A stretch of 64,000 nucleotides of DNA from Candidatus Scatomonas pullistercoris. Its GTDB lineage: Bacteria; Bacillota; Clostridia; Lachnospirales; Lachnospiraceae. Under the pieces are notes generated by a model that searched no databases, was not told the DNA's origin, and saw only the letters and a program-made list of their open reading frames with translations. This document shows, piece after piece, positions 32,202 through 41,027 of the stretch; positions within the stretch are counted from its first letter, which is position 1; each line of letters starts with the position of its first letter. A program made the translations under genes and the position numbers. Location of the stretch: contig DVOO01000003.1 of NCBI GenBank assembly GCA_018713515.1, positions 1 to 64,000 on the forward strand, written 5' to 3'.

Positions 32202-32925
32202 CTCTGTATCCTCTGGGGGTCACCATTTTCCCGTTGATCTCCCGGGTCTGGGAATTGCCCACAAACACCGTGGTGAACATATCCACCTGCGTATCCCGAA
32301 GCTCCTGCAGGCTCATAACCCGGCACGCTTCCCCTTCTCTTCCGATATTGGCCACAATGCCGCAGACGGTATCCCCGGACTTATAGCGCATCATCAGGTC
32401 GCAGGCCCTGGCCAGATAGTCATGGCGCTTTTTGCTGGAGGGATTGTACAGGCAGACCACAAAATCCGCCTCCGCCGCAGCCAGCAGCCGCTTCTCGATC
32501 TTTTCCCAGGGGGTCAGAAGATCGCTTAAGCTGATCAGGCAGAAATCATGGATCAGGGGCGCTCCCAGCACGGCAGCTCCTCCGGTGGCGGCCGTCACGC
32601 CCGGAAGGATCGTAAGCTCCACCTCCGGGTACTTTTCCCCCACCTCGTACATAAGCCCTGCCATGCCGTAGACCCCGGCGTCTCCGCTGCAGATCATGGA
32701 CACCACATGGCCCTTCTTCGCCTCCTCAAAGGCAAGAACACAGCGGTCCACCTCCTTTGTCATGGGAGTGGTCAGAAACCGCTTGTCCGCAAAATGTTCC
32801 TTCACCAGATCCACATATACCGTATATCCGATAATGGTATCACTGTCCTTCAGGGCCTCCGCAGCCTCAACCGTCATCTTTTCATAGGCCCCCGGCCCAA
32901 TTCCTACTACGTATATTTTGCTCAA
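32194..32925 (-). CDS. cbiH: Cobalt-factor III / precorrin-3B C17-methyltransferase CbiH
   Basis: A 243-aa SAM-dependent tetrapyrrole methylase that contracts the ring during C17 methylation. Seen motifs are the N-terminal VVGIGPGAYEKMTVEA, the ICSGDAGVYGMAGLMYE loop and LGAPLIHDFCLISLSD-type segment with the family's acidic and Ser residues. Length is typical of stand-alone CbiH without extra iron-sulfur domains. It overlaps cbiG by 4 nt and cbiJET by 8 nt. Confidence 0.94.
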   Translation of the reverse strand: MSKIYVVGIGPGAYEKMTVEAAEALKDSDTIIGYTVYVDLVKEHFADKRFLTTPMTKEVDRCVLAFEEAKKGHVVSMICSGDAGVYGMAGLMYEVGEKYPEVELTILPGVTAATGGAAVLGAPLIHDFCLISLSDLLTPWEKIEKRLLAAAEADFVVCLYNPSSKKRHDYLARACDLMMRYKSGDTVCGIVANIGREGEACRVMSLQELRDTQVDMFTTVFVGNSQTREINGKMVTPRGYRDV

Positions 32926-34013
32926 AATTCTACACTCCTGTTTTCCAGGGCAACCGCGCAGGTCACGCCGCCGCCGCTTACTTTTTTTATGATCAGAGCT
33001 CCCTTGCCGCAGAGAACGGCGCTGCGCTCACACACATTGTCTACGCCGGTTACATCCGACACGAAGCCGGAAGAGGTAAACGTTCCGGGTACCGCCCGGA
33101 GCTCCTCCGCTGAATAGGTGCGCAGCGGAAGCTCCCGGTTCCTGCAGAATTCCAGCAGCCCCGGCTCATCCTTTTTCAGATCAATGGTCGCCACCTGCAG
33201 CAGCGCCTCCGGATAGAGACTGTAGCTGCGCAGCGTATCCTCCACCAGCTTCTCAATCTGCCGCGCGCTCACCCCTCTCCGGCATCCGATCCCCAGCGTC
33301 AGGCATCTGGGTATCAGCCAGAGGGTATGCTTAAAATACGCTCTCTGATAGGAGGGGCTGATGTAAATTCCAAGGGAAGTCTCCTCCGCCGTCCGCTCCT
33401 GATCCTGATCCCGGTAAAACTCCGAGCTCCAGACCAGCCCCTCCGGCAGCTCTCCCTTTACCGGAAAATGGGTATAGAATCCCACCTGGTCTCCGGCCAG
33501 CAGCGCCGCCGACACTTCCTTGGCGTAGGTCATATTGGAAATAATCATATTATTTTTCTTTGCGTACACATCCACGGCAAACTTCTGGTTTACGTCCGTG
33601 GCTGTGGTCAGCACGGCCCGGCAGCCGAGCTCCCGCTCCATCCACAGAGCCGCCTCGTTGGCCCCGCCGATGTGGCCGGAAAGCAGGGGAATGCAGAACT
33701 GCCCCCTCTCATCCAGCACCAGCACCGCCGGATCCATCCGCTTATCCTTTACGTAGGGAGCAATGGCCCGGACCGCGATCCCGGCCGCTCCCACAAAGAT
33801 CAGCACATCCCTGTCAAGAAAGCGTTTTGCCGCCCAGCTCTGAAGTCCCTCCGTCACCGGAAGAAAGGCGGGATGCGCCGCAAGATCCAGTTTTTTCCCC
33901 TTGCAGTACCAGGATACCTCCGCCTTCTCCCCGGGAAGTGTCCCAAAAAGCTCTATGATTCTTTCAGAGAGCTCCATGCCCGCATTTGTAAAACATATCC
34001 CCGCAACTTTCAT
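32922..34013 (-). CDS. cbiG: Cobalt-precorrin-5A hydrolase CbiG
   Basis: A 363-aa protein that opens the delta-lactone of cobalt-precorrin-5A, releasing acetaldehyde. The N-terminal and central parts carry FVGAAGIAVRAIAPYV and LLSGHIGGANEAAL, characteristic of CbiG. The C-terminal domain starts about LGIGCRRGVS and has the conserved EELRAVPGTFTSSGFVSDVTG. No fused methylase is present. It lies 20 nt after cbiF and overlaps cbiH by 4 nt. Confidence 0.94.
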   Translation of the reverse strand: MKVAGICFTNAGMELSERIIELFGTLPGEKAEVSWYCKGKKLDLAAHPAFLPVTEGLQSWAAKRFLDRDVLIFVGAAGIAVRAIAPYVKDKRMDPAVLVLDERGQFCIPLLSGHIGGANEAALWMERELGCRAVLTTATDVNQKFAVDVYAKKNNMIISNMTYAKEVSAALLAGDQVGFYTHFPVKGELPEGLVWSSEFYRDQDQERTAEETSLGIYISPSYQRAYFKHTLWLIPRCLTLGIGCRRGVSARQIEKLVEDTLRSYSLYPEALLQVATIDLKKDEPGLLEFCRNRELPLRTYSAEELRAVPGTFTSSGFVSDVTGVDNVCERSAVLCGKGALIIKKVSGGGVTCAVALENRSVEF

Positions 34014-34033
34014 TTCAGCTGCCCCCTTACCTG

Positions 34034-34798
34034 CTACGCTTGCTTTGTTCCCTGACGGAACTCCGTGGTGAATTCCGGATGATACAGCTTGGAGCGGTCA
34101 TAATGGCTGTGGGTCACCGCGTCCCCGATGATCATCAGGGCTGTTTTCGTGATATTCTCCCTCCTGGCTGTCTCCGCCAGGGTGCCCACGGTGCAGACGC
34201 AGGCCTTCTCGTCCTCCCAGGTGGCCTTGTAAACGATGGCGGCCGGCGTATCCTCCCGGTATCCGCCCTCGATCAGCCGGCGGCTGAGCTCCTCCAGCAT
34301 TCCTGTGCTTAAGAACACCACCATGGTAGCCTGGTGGGCGGCGAAGGACTCAATGCTTTCCTTCTCCGGCACCGGCGTCCGGCCGGCCATCCGGGTGATG
34401 ATCACGCTCTGGGAAACCTCCGGGAGCGTGTACTCCAGATTCAGCGCCGCGGCTGCTCCGCAGAAGGAGCTGACACCGGGACAGTAATCATAAGCAATCC
34501 CCTTTTCATCCAGCACATCCATCTGCTCCCGGATAGCTCCGTAGAGACAGGGATCTCCCGTATGCAGCCGCACAGTGGTCAGGCCCTGGTTCTCGGCATC
34601 CTCCATCACCTTCAGCACTTCCTCCAGGGTCATCTTTGCCGAGTTATAGACACGGCATCCTTCTTTTTTATAGTCCAGAAGCTGCGGATTCACCAGCGAA
34701 CCGGCATAGATGATCACATCCGCCTCCTCCAAAAATTTCTTTCCCCGCAGGGTAATCAGATCCGGGGCTCCGGCTCCTGCTCCAACAAAATGTATCAT
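34034..34798 (-). CDS. cbiF: Cobalt-precorrin-4 C11-methyltransferase CbiF
   Basis: A 254-aa SAM-dependent methylase. The N-terminus has FVGAGAGAPDLITLRG, then ADVIIYAGSLVN, RLHTGDPCLYGAIREQMD and SSFCGAAAALNLEYTLPE, the standard CbiF/CobM pattern. It methylates C11 in the anaerobic route. It overlaps cbiL by 4 nt. Confidence 0.95.
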   Translation of the reverse strand: MIHFVGAGAGAPDLITLRGKKFLEEADVIIYAGSLVNPQLLDYKKEGCRVYNSAKMTLEEVLKVMEDAENQGLTTVRLHTGDPCLYGAIREQMDVLDEKGIAYDYCPGVSSFCGAAAALNLEYTLPEVSQSVIITRMAGRTPVPEKESIESFAAHQATMVVFLSTGMLEELSRRLIEGGYREDTPAAIVYKATWEDEKACVCTVGTLAETARRENITKTALMIIGDAVTHSHYDRSKLYHPEFTTEFRQGTKQA

Positions 34799-35481
34799 GG
34801 CTTCTCCTTTACAATAATCAAAGAATAATATCCGGCATCCTCCGGGATCTCCTCCACGGAGCGGTAAATCTTCTCATCCGGCATCCCGCAGTTCTCGATC
34901 ATGGCCACCGGCAGCTCCTGCGCCTTAAGTATCCGCTTCACATCCGCCATCTTCTTTCCGGCCTTCATCAGCACCTTGGTGCCGGGCAGCTTCAGGGCCT
35001 CTTCAATCTGATAGGAGGCCGGAATCACATGGAGAGGCTCCGCCTTCTCCACCAGCCCCATGTTCAGGCGGGCCGCCACCGCGCAGAAGGATGTAATTCC
35101 GCTTACAATCTCCGTCTCATAGCCTGCGGCTTCCACACGCTTATGTACGTAGAGATACGTGGAATAAACCGTTGGATCCCCCAGGGTCAGAAATGCCACC
35201 TGCTCTCCCCGGTCCAGATACTCCATAACCTTTGCGGCCCCCTCATCGTGGGAGGCCGCAAGCCTCGCCGGATCCTTTGTCATGGGCATATCCACCGCCA
35301 GCAGTTCTTTTTCCTCTATTTCCGGGCATGCTCCCTGAACAATCTTATAGGCCACCGTATCCTTCGGCTCCCGTCCGGGCAGCGCCAGCACCTGGCTCTC
35401 CCGGATAACCCGCAGGGCCTTCAGCGTCAGCAGCTCCGGGTCTCCGGGGCCGATGCCCACTCCGTATAGTTTTCCCTTCAT
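34795..35481 (-). CDS. cbiL: Cobalt-precorrin-2 C20-methyltransferase CbiL
   Basis: The protein has 228 aa from the ATG at 35481, which overlaps the cbiD stop (ATGA); the open frame runs further upstream inside cbiD but has no sensible start. Family motifs are YGVGIGPGDPELLTLKAL, FLTLGDPTVYSTYLYV, and VSGITSFCAVAARLNM. It adds the C20 methyl group, an early step of the corrin pathway. Confidence 0.94.
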   Translation of the reverse strand: MKGKLYGVGIGPGDPELLTLKALRVIRESQVLALPGREPKDTVAYKIVQGACPEIEEKELLAVDMPMTKDPARLAASHDEGAAKVMEYLDRGEQVAFLTLGDPTVYSTYLYVHKRVEAAGYETEIVSGITSFCAVAARLNMGLVEKAEPLHVIPASYQIEEALKLPGTKVLMKAGKKMADVKRILKAQELPVAMIENCGMPDEKIYRSVEEIPEDAGYYSLIIVKEKP

Positions 35482-36674
35482 AAATGTATCCTCTCTTTTT
35501 GTCCGTTTATCTTCCGGATCAGATCCGGTACCGTCTCTGTCTCTCCCAGTTTTCCCCTCACAGAGGAAAAAAGCACAGCCCCCGTCTCCAGGCTTCCCCT
35601 GGTATGCTGATCCAGATAGAACTGCACTTTTGTACAGATTTCTTCCATGGTCCTGCCATACAGCTCCCCGTCTCCCTCCGCCAGGAGATCCAGCGCCTCC
35701 TCGGTGGTTCCCGTATCCAGGATTCCACGGGCCAGGGATGCGTCCGCCCCGGCCCGGAGAGCCGCAGCTGCCATGAGCTCCGCCCTGGCATCCGCGTTCC
35801 GGGAATGGGTATTCATAATTCCCCCGGACACCTTGATAAATTTTCCGATATGGGCGATAAACAGGATTCCCTTTACTCCCAGCTCTTCCGCCAGATCCAG
35901 GGTCTCCCCCACATAGTTGCTGCATTTCATCTCGCAGGTGAGATCGATTCCCTTCTGCTCTCCCGCGAAGGCCTCCCCGTAATTTCCCGGGGTGATCACA
36001 AGATATTCCGCCCCGGCTGCGGTCAGCATCCGCATCTCCGCCTCAATACTCCGGATCAGCGCCTCCTCGCTCATGGGCATGACAATGCCGCTGGTTCCCA
36101 GCACGGACAGGCCGCCCTGGATTCCAAGCCTGGGATTGAAGGTTTTCCGCGCGATCTCCTCTCCTCCCGGAATGGAGATCACCACGGACAGGCCGCCTGT
36201 GTAGCCCTGCTCCCGGCAGACCTGCTCCGTCTCCTTCCGGATCATTTCCCTGGGCGTACTGTTGATGGCCGCACTGCCCGCCGGCTGATTCAGGCCGGGC
36301 CTGGTTACCCGGCCCACGCCCTCTCCTCCGTCGATAAAGATTCCCTGCTCCTGCCTCCTGGATACTTCCGCATATACCAGAAGCCCGTGGGTGGCATCGG
36401 GGTCATCCCCTCCATCTTTCCGCACCGCGCAGCGCACCCGTTCCGGATACGGGCCGGTGCCCGGCTTCATCTCAATTTCCTCGATCAGCAGATGAAGCAG
36501 GATCCCCTTCGGCGTCTCCAGGGCAATCTCTTCCACCGGCGCCCCCCTCAGCAGCATCACTGCCGCCGCTTTCGCCGCGGCAGCCGCGCAGGAGCCCGTT
36601 GTATAGCCGCACCGAAGCTTTTTATGGCCCTTCAGGACGAAAGAATCCTCCAGGCCGGTTTTATGTTCTGTCAT
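35478..36674 (-). CDS. cbiD: Cobalt-precorrin-5B C1-methyltransferase CbiD
   Basis: A 398-aa enzyme specific to the anaerobic route. The N-terminus has LRCGYTTGSCAAAAAKAA, typical of CbiD, followed by VRKDGGDDPDATHG, GVGRVTRPGL, AINSTPREMI, LGTSGIVMPMSEEA and FIAHIGKFIKVSGGIMNTHS. It marks the pathway as oxygen-independent. It lies 26 nt after the amidohydrolase gene and is coupled to cbiL. Confidence 0.95.
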   Translation of the reverse strand: MTEHKTGLEDSFVLKGHKKLRCGYTTGSCAAAAAKAAAVMLLRGAPVEEIALETPKGILLHLLIEEIEMKPGTGPYPERVRCAVRKDGGDDPDATHGLLVYAEVSRRQEQGIFIDGGEGVGRVTRPGLNQPAGSAAINSTPREMIRKETEQVCREQGYTGGLSVVISIPGGEEIARKTFNPRLGIQGGLSVLGTSGIVMPMSEEALIRSIEAEMRMLTAAGAEYLVITPGNYGEAFAGEQKGIDLTCEMKCSNYVGETLDLAEELGVKGILFIAHIGKFIKVSGGIMNTHSRNADARAELMAAAALRAGADASLARGILDTGTTEEALDLLAEGDGELYGRTMEEICTKVQFYLDQHTRGSLETGAVLFSSVRGKLGETETVPDLIRKINGQKERIHL

Positions 36675-36700
36675 TTCTGTCCCCTTTCGCGGACTCCCTT

Positions 36701-37582
36701 TTATTCTCTGGCAAAGCCTTCCAGTCTCCGCTGGCCCTCCTCAAGATCCGGGACGAGCCTCTCATCCTCCGGAAAAATTTCCCGGAAAGCCTGGTATTCC
36801 TGCAAAATTCCGGAACCGTGTCCCACCATGCAGGCTCCCGCGTCGCTTCCCAGAGCCATGGGCACCCCCAGAGCTCTGGCCGCCCGCATCTGTGTTCCGA
36901 TCCGCTTCCAGATCCTTTCCAGTATCCGGTCAGAATATCTTCCGCAGCCTATGAGATTTTTTACAGTCACCACCGTGGGCACCCAGAGAGTTCCGCACTC
37001 GGCCAGCACACGCAGGCTTTGCTCGTCCTGGAAATTTCCGTGTTCCAGAGAATCCACGCCGGCCGCCGCCGCGATCTCGCAGCTTCGGGCCCCGTTGGTA
37101 TGGCTCATGACCCGAAATCCTTCCTCATGGGCAATCCGGACCATTTCAAAAACCTCGTCCTCCGAAAGAGCACGGCTGGTCAGAGTATGATCTGTGCGGA
37201 AGTCCATGATCCCCGTGGTCATGATCTTAATAAAGTCAGCCCCCTGCCGTTTTCTCTCCCGGACCAGAGAGGCGTACTCCCTCAGATTTTCAAATGGTTC
37301 CCCGGCTACCCGGCCGTAATGCCCTTTTTTATAAAGGGCCGCCCCGGGCGTCCGGTAGGTGATCCCATACTCCGGCGCCAGTTCTCTCGCAAGAAAAGAA
37401 GCGCCGAAGTGATCGCCCCCGTCCCGGACAAACGAGATCCCTCTTTGCTGATACTCGGCCAGGTGGGCACGGATCCGCCTTTCATCCGGACCGTTTCTGT
37501 GGGCCTCCACGGAAGCATGGTAATCCGCTCCGTCCATAAAAATATGGGCGTGTCCCTCACCGAACATTACCGGCTCAGTCAT
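36701..37582 (-). CDS. Amidohydrolase-superfamily enzyme within the cobalamin operon
   Basis: The protein has 293 aa from the ATG at 37582, whose codons overlap the end of the cobC-like gene by 8 nt. It is a TIM-barrel metal hydrolase: HxH in GEGHAHIFMD near residue 10, a likely carbamylated Lys in ADFIKIMTTGIMD, His in VMSHTNGARS, His in SLEHGNFQDE, and the catalytic Asp in LGSDAGACM. All expected metal ligands are seen. The HAHIFMDG start and short length resemble imidazolonepropionase/prolidase-like amidohydrolases. The gene is not one of the standard cobalamin steps, yet it is embedded and overlapping in the operon. Corrinoid or lower-ligand salvage is a guess from context only. Confidence 0.85.
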   Translation of the reverse strand: MTEPVMFGEGHAHIFMDGADYHASVEAHRNGPDERRIRAHLAEYQQRGISFVRDGGDHFGASFLARELAPEYGITYRTPGAALYKKGHYGRVAGEPFENLREYASLVRERKRQGADFIKIMTTGIMDFRTDHTLTSRALSEDEVFEMVRIAHEEGFRVMSHTNGARSCEIAAAAGVDSLEHGNFQDEQSLRVLAECGTLWVPTVVTVKNLIGCGRYSDRILERIWKRIGTQMRAARALGVPMALGSDAGACMVGHGSGILQEYQAFREIFPEDERLVPDLEEGQRRLEGFARE

Positions 37583-38186
37583 GGCCGCCGCCCCGGACGA
37601 TCTTCCCGTCCACAACCAGCTGGCGTCCGCCGGCCAGAAAGCTGTCCGGGAACAGGCGTACCCGGTAGCCCTCGGCGTTATCCACATGCCACTGATAGTA
37701 ATCCTGATGCGGGAAACCGTAGGTTTCCAGAATACTCATGATGGTTCCCCCATGAACAATCAGCGCCACTTCCTCCCACTGATTTTCACAGGCCTCCCGC
37801 ACCACGCGTTCCAGTCCGGCAATGCAGCGGGCCCGGAATTCCCCGCGGCTCTCGCCCCCCGGAAATTCCATGGTTCCGCCGCTGTCCACCCATTTCTGGT
37901 AATTCGGATTGCCGCTCAGTTCCTGATAGTTTTTATTTTCAAACTCGCCAAAATCACATTCGGCAAATTCATCCACCACTGTGATCTCCTGCCCCGGAAA
38001 CAGAATCTCCGCCGTCTCCAGACATCTCTTTCTGGGGCTTGCGTAAACCCGGTCCACCGAGCCCAGACTGTATTTCTGCAGGTCTGCGGCTTCCTCGGGA
38101 AGCAGAGGCTCATCCGTGGTCCCGATATACCGGCCCAGGGTGTTTCCGTAGGTTTTCCCGTGCCGGATCATGTACATTTTCAGCAT
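37575..38186 (-). CDS. cobC: Histidine phosphatase, CobC-type alpha-ribazole phosphatase
   Basis: A 203-aa phosphoglycerate-mutase-fold enzyme. The phospho-His motif MIRHGKTYGN lies at residues 6-15, the second Arg in VYASPRKRCLETAEI, an acidic FAECDFGEFENKNY segment, and the second His in LIVHGGTIMS. In this cluster it most likely removes the 5'-phosphate from alpha-ribazole phosphate or adenosylcobalamin phosphate. A general phosphatase is possible, but the position between cobS/cobU and cbi genes supports CobC. Confidence 0.85.
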   Translation of the reverse strand: MLKMYMIRHGKTYGNTLGRYIGTTDEPLLPEEAADLQKYSLGSVDRVYASPRKRCLETAEILFPGQEITVVDEFAECDFGEFENKNYQELSGNPNYQKWVDSGGTMEFPGGESRGEFRARCIAGLERVVREACENQWEEVALIVHGGTIMSILETYGFPHQDYYQWHVDNAEGYRVRLFPDSFLAGGRQLVVDGKIVRGGGHD

Positions 38187-38214
38187 CCGCCCCTTCTCCT
38201 TTCCCCCGGGCTTT

Positions 38215-38601
38215 TCATGCGTCTTTCCCCTTGATTACCTGGCCGATCCCGCAGACCACCCGGTGCACTTCCTCCGAAAAAGCTGCCAGTTTTTCACAGG
38301 TCCGGCCCACAGCCTCCCTGTATTTCCGGTCAAACGGATCCACCGGCACCACGCCGTACCCCAGCTCATTGGAAAGGATCACAACATCCGGATTTTTTTC
38401 TTCCAGCTCTTCGGCCAGGCCGTCCACGCTCCTGCCGGCTTTCAGTTCTCTCTTTATAAAATCATGAAAATGAACGATCCCCCGGGCCCGGAACAGCTCG
38501 TCTCTGGAACAGGTATTCCCGTCCAGCCACTCCTCCAGACCGAAAGTTTTTTTCGCGTAATTCAGTTTACCCTGAAACGAACCGCCTATTACAAGCTTCA
38601 T
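38215..38601 (-). CDS. Short CobU-like P-loop protein
   Basis: A 128-aa CobU-like protein, shorter than the usual 170-190 aa. It keeps a P-loop (GGSFQGK at residues 6-12) and the C-terminal motif NELGYGVVPVDPFDRKYREAVG, which resembles canonical CobU. It lacks the middle segment that carries the guanylylated His (R-I-x-x-H-R-x-x-R). The full-length CobU at 39374 has that His but an altered NEIFSDGTEYGN region. The short protein could be a cobinamide kinase, a partner of CobU, or a decayed paralogue. Its start overlaps the cobS stop by 4 nt, so it is translated in step. Confidence 0.8.
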   Translation of the reverse strand: MKLVIGGSFQGKLNYAKKTFGLEEWLDGNTCSRDELFRARGIVHFHDFIKRELKAGRSVDGLAEELEEKNPDVVILSNELGYGVVPVDPFDRKYREAVGRTCEKLAAFSEEVHRVVCGIGQVIKGKDA

Positions 38602-39377
38602 CCTGTTATCATCCCCGCAATCTTATTTCCTATTACAACCGTCAGTATCATGGCCAGCTCACTGACACATACATAAAATCCCGCCAGATCTCCCGTAATT
38701 CCTCCGAAATACTTCATGGCCATGTGATGGTAAAAAGCAAAACAGAGCGCTGCGGCCGCCATCAGCAGCACGCCCAGCAGGGGATCCAGCAGCACCCCGC
38801 CCCCTGTCAGAAGAATCAGGTATACAGCCAGGGCGGCGTTAACCTTCCGCTTCAGAGAATTCTTTCCGAAGGCCGCCGCCGTCCCCTTTGGATTGGCATT
38901 GGGAAAGTTCTCCACGGACAGGGCGGAAAAGGTTCTCGACACAGAGAAGGCCAGGCAGATGACCGGAAGACATGCTTCCGTCACCTCCCCCGCCGCTCCC
39001 AGATACAGGACGAAATAGCTGATGCCGGAGATCACGGCAAAGGCCCCCGCATGGGAATCCTTCAGAATCTCCAGCCGCTTTTCCCTCTCTCTCCAGGAAC
39101 TCATGGCGTCAGAAGTATCCAGAAAGCCATCCAGATGAATCCCTCCCGTCACCAGTACCGGGATCAGCACAAAACCGGCGCCGGAGAGAAGTATATGAAA
39201 GTCCAGCAGCCTCGCCAGATAAAACCAGCCGTATTCCAGAGCCCCCACAGCCAGGCCCACCCAGGGGAAAAAGCACATGGAGTACTTCATATTCTCCCTG
39301 GTCCAGTCCGCCCTGGGCATGGGAATCTTGGAATACATGGAAAAGGCCACCACAAAGCTGTTCCAGAGGCTCTTCAT
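38598..39377 (-). CDS. cobS: Adenosylcobinamide-GDP ribazoletransferase CobS
   Basis: A 259-aa polytopic membrane enzyme that joins alpha-ribazole(-5'-P) to GDP-activated cobinamide. Typical motifs are the N-terminal FSMYSKIPMPRADW, FFPWVGLAVGALE, the metal-binding GGIHLDGFLDTSDAMSS, and LKDSHAGAFAVISG. It overlaps cobU upstream and the short CobU-like gene downstream, each by 4 nt. Confidence 0.96.
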   Translation of the reverse strand: MKSLWNSFVVAFSMYSKIPMPRADWTRENMKYSMCFFPWVGLAVGALEYGWFYLARLLDFHILLSGAGFVLIPVLVTGGIHLDGFLDTSDAMSSWREREKRLEILKDSHAGAFAVISGISYFVLYLGAAGEVTEACLPVICLAFSVSRTFSALSVENFPNANPKGTAAAFGKNSLKRKVNAALAVYLILLTGGGVLLDPLLGVLLMAAAALCFAFYHHMAMKYFGGITGDLAGFYVCVSELAMILTVVIGNKIAGMITG

Positions 39378-39901
39378 GCCCTTTTTCCCCCTTTCAGCGA
39401 AATGGGAATTCCATATACAACTTCCGTGACCCTGTCCGCCCAGAGCGCCACTTCCTGATTGATGGTGCCCAGATATTCCTGGTAAAGGCGGGTGGAATTT
39501 CCGTACTCCGTCCCGTCCGAAAAAATTTCATTGGTAACGATCACCAGATTTTCCGCCTGCTCCCTCAGATGCCAGATTCCCTTCAGAACGGCTTCCACCG
39601 TGTGGATGCCCGCTCCCTCCGGCCGGAACATTTCATTGGCAACCAGATTTGACATACACTCCAGCAGGATATTGGCCCCTTCCGGAAACTCCCTGCTGGA
39701 CAGGGATTCATAGCATTCCACCGTCTCAAAATTCTTTTCCGCGCGCATGGCCCGGTGCCTGTCGATCCTCCGGAGGCTTTCCTCGTCATAGGGATACATG
39801 GTGGCGACATAGATTCTGCGCCCCGGCCCAAGCTTCAGGATCTGTTCCTCCGCGTAACGGGATTTTCCGCTGCCGGATCCGCCTGTAATCAAATGCAGCA
39901 T
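39374..39901 (-). CDS. cobU: Cobinamide kinase / cobinamide-phosphate guanylyltransferase CobU
   Basis: A 175-aa bifunctional enzyme. P-loop GGSGSGKSRYAEE lies at residues 7-19. VATMYPYDEESLRRIDRHR holds the His that carries GMP. Further marks are LLECMSNLVANEMF and TNEIFSDGTEYGNSTRLYQE, a variant of the usual NE-x-G motif. It phosphorylates adenosylcobinamide and converts the product to the GDP-activated form used by CobS. It lies 10 nt after cobT. Confidence 0.94.
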   Translation of the reverse strand: MLHLITGGSGSGKSRYAEEQILKLGPGRRIYVATMYPYDEESLRRIDRHRAMRAEKNFETVECYESLSSREFPEGANILLECMSNLVANEMFRPEGAGIHTVEAVLKGIWHLREQAENLVIVTNEIFSDGTEYGNSTRLYQEYLGTINQEVALWADRVTEVVYGIPISLKGGKRA

Positions 39902-39911
39902 ACTGTCTCTC

Positions 39912-40961
39912 CTAACTTAACGGGACGTAAGTCTCGATCTCATTTTCCTCGAAGGTTGCCATCTTATTGTACACCTCCAGCCCCATATCCAGGAGCGGGA
40001 ACAGCATGATGGCTCCGCTCCCCTCTCCCAGACACATATCGCAGGTAAGGAAAGCCTCTTTGCCGATGGCCGCCAGAAGCATCTCCGCCGCCGGCTCCCT
40101 GGAAACATGGGATGCCATCATATAGTCCGCCGCCTGGGGACAGATGCGCATGGCTGTCAGCGCCGCCACACAGGAGATAAATCCGTCAATGACAACGGGC
40201 ATATGCATGGCCGCGCCTCCCAGGAATACACCGGCCATTCCGGCGATATCGAATCCGCCCACCTTGGCCAGCACATCCACCGGATCCTCCGGATCCGGCC
40301 GGTTCAGGGCAACGGCCTTTTTTATCGCCTGAATTTTCCGGTTCAGTCCCTCGCTGGACAGTCCGGCTCCTCTTCCGGTCAGCTCCTCCGCAGGTCTTCC
40401 CAGAAATACAGAAGCCATGGCGCTGCTGGTGGTGGTATTGCCGATTCCCATCTCGCCGGTGGCGAGGATCCGGTATCCCTCCTCCTTCTTTTCCATGGCC
40501 AGGCGGATTCCCGTCTCCAGCCCCTGCAGCGCCTGCTCCCGGCTCATGGCCGGTCCCTTTGTCATATTCTGCGTGCCGTAGGCGATCTTGCAGTTCCGTA
40601 TGGTGGTATCCCGGTAAATTCCCATATCCACCGGGAATATATCCGCCCCTGTTGTTCTGCAGAGGATCCCGGCCGTAGCCTTCTCCTGCAGAAAATTCTC
40701 CGCCACCTGGGCCGTCACTTCCTGGCCTGTCTGAGTTACTCCTTCCTCCACAACGCCGTTGTCGGCGCAGAGCACCAGCAAAGCCTTTTTCGCAATATCC
40801 ACCTGGGAAGTTCCCTGGATCCCCGCCATCTGTACTACCGCTTTTTCCAGCTTGCCGAGGCTCCGGAGAGGTTTTGCGATGGAATCCCAGTGCCGCCATG
40901 CCGCATCCATGGCTGACTGGTCCAGAGGAACAATTTCCGCGATTGTTTTCTCCAGTAACAT
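39912..40961 (-). CDS. cobT: Nicotinate-nucleotide:dimethylbenzimidazole phosphoribosyltransferase CobT
   Basis: The protein has 349 aa from the ATG at 40961, with AAGGA 8 nt upstream; an upstream-open frame to 41072 crosses the promoter and is not used. Family motifs are PLRSLGKLEKAVVQMAGIQ, LCADNGVVEEGVTQTGQEVT, GEMGIGNTTTSSAM, GGFDIAGMAGVFLGGA and CLGEGSGAIMLFPLLD, which holds the catalytic Glu region. It activates the lower-ligand base. It is the first gene of the long cobalamin run. Confidence 0.96.
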   Translation of the reverse strand: MLLEKTIAEIVPLDQSAMDAAWRHWDSIAKPLRSLGKLEKAVVQMAGIQGTSQVDIAKKALLVLCADNGVVEEGVTQTGQEVTAQVAENFLQEKATAGILCRTTGADIFPVDMGIYRDTTIRNCKIAYGTQNMTKGPAMSREQALQGLETGIRLAMEKKEEGYRILATGEMGIGNTTTSSAMASVFLGRPAEELTGRGAGLSSEGLNRKIQAIKKAVALNRPDPEDPVDVLAKVGGFDIAGMAGVFLGGAAMHMPVVIDGFISCVAALTAMRICPQAADYMMASHVSREPAAEMLLAAIGKEAFLTCDMCLGEGSGAIMLFPLLDMGLEVYNKMATFEENEIETYVPLS

Positions 40962-41027
40962 ATCTTTCGTCCTTTCCGTCCGCACATTTGTCTGCGCCGC
41001 ATTGCCGCGCCGCAGTACACCTCTGCT

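Noticed and set aside
34795-35925. Extended cbiL frame reaching into cbiD
   Set aside because: The extension is Gly/Arg-rich shadow coding of cbiD; the real start is the ATG overlapping the cbiD stop at 35481.
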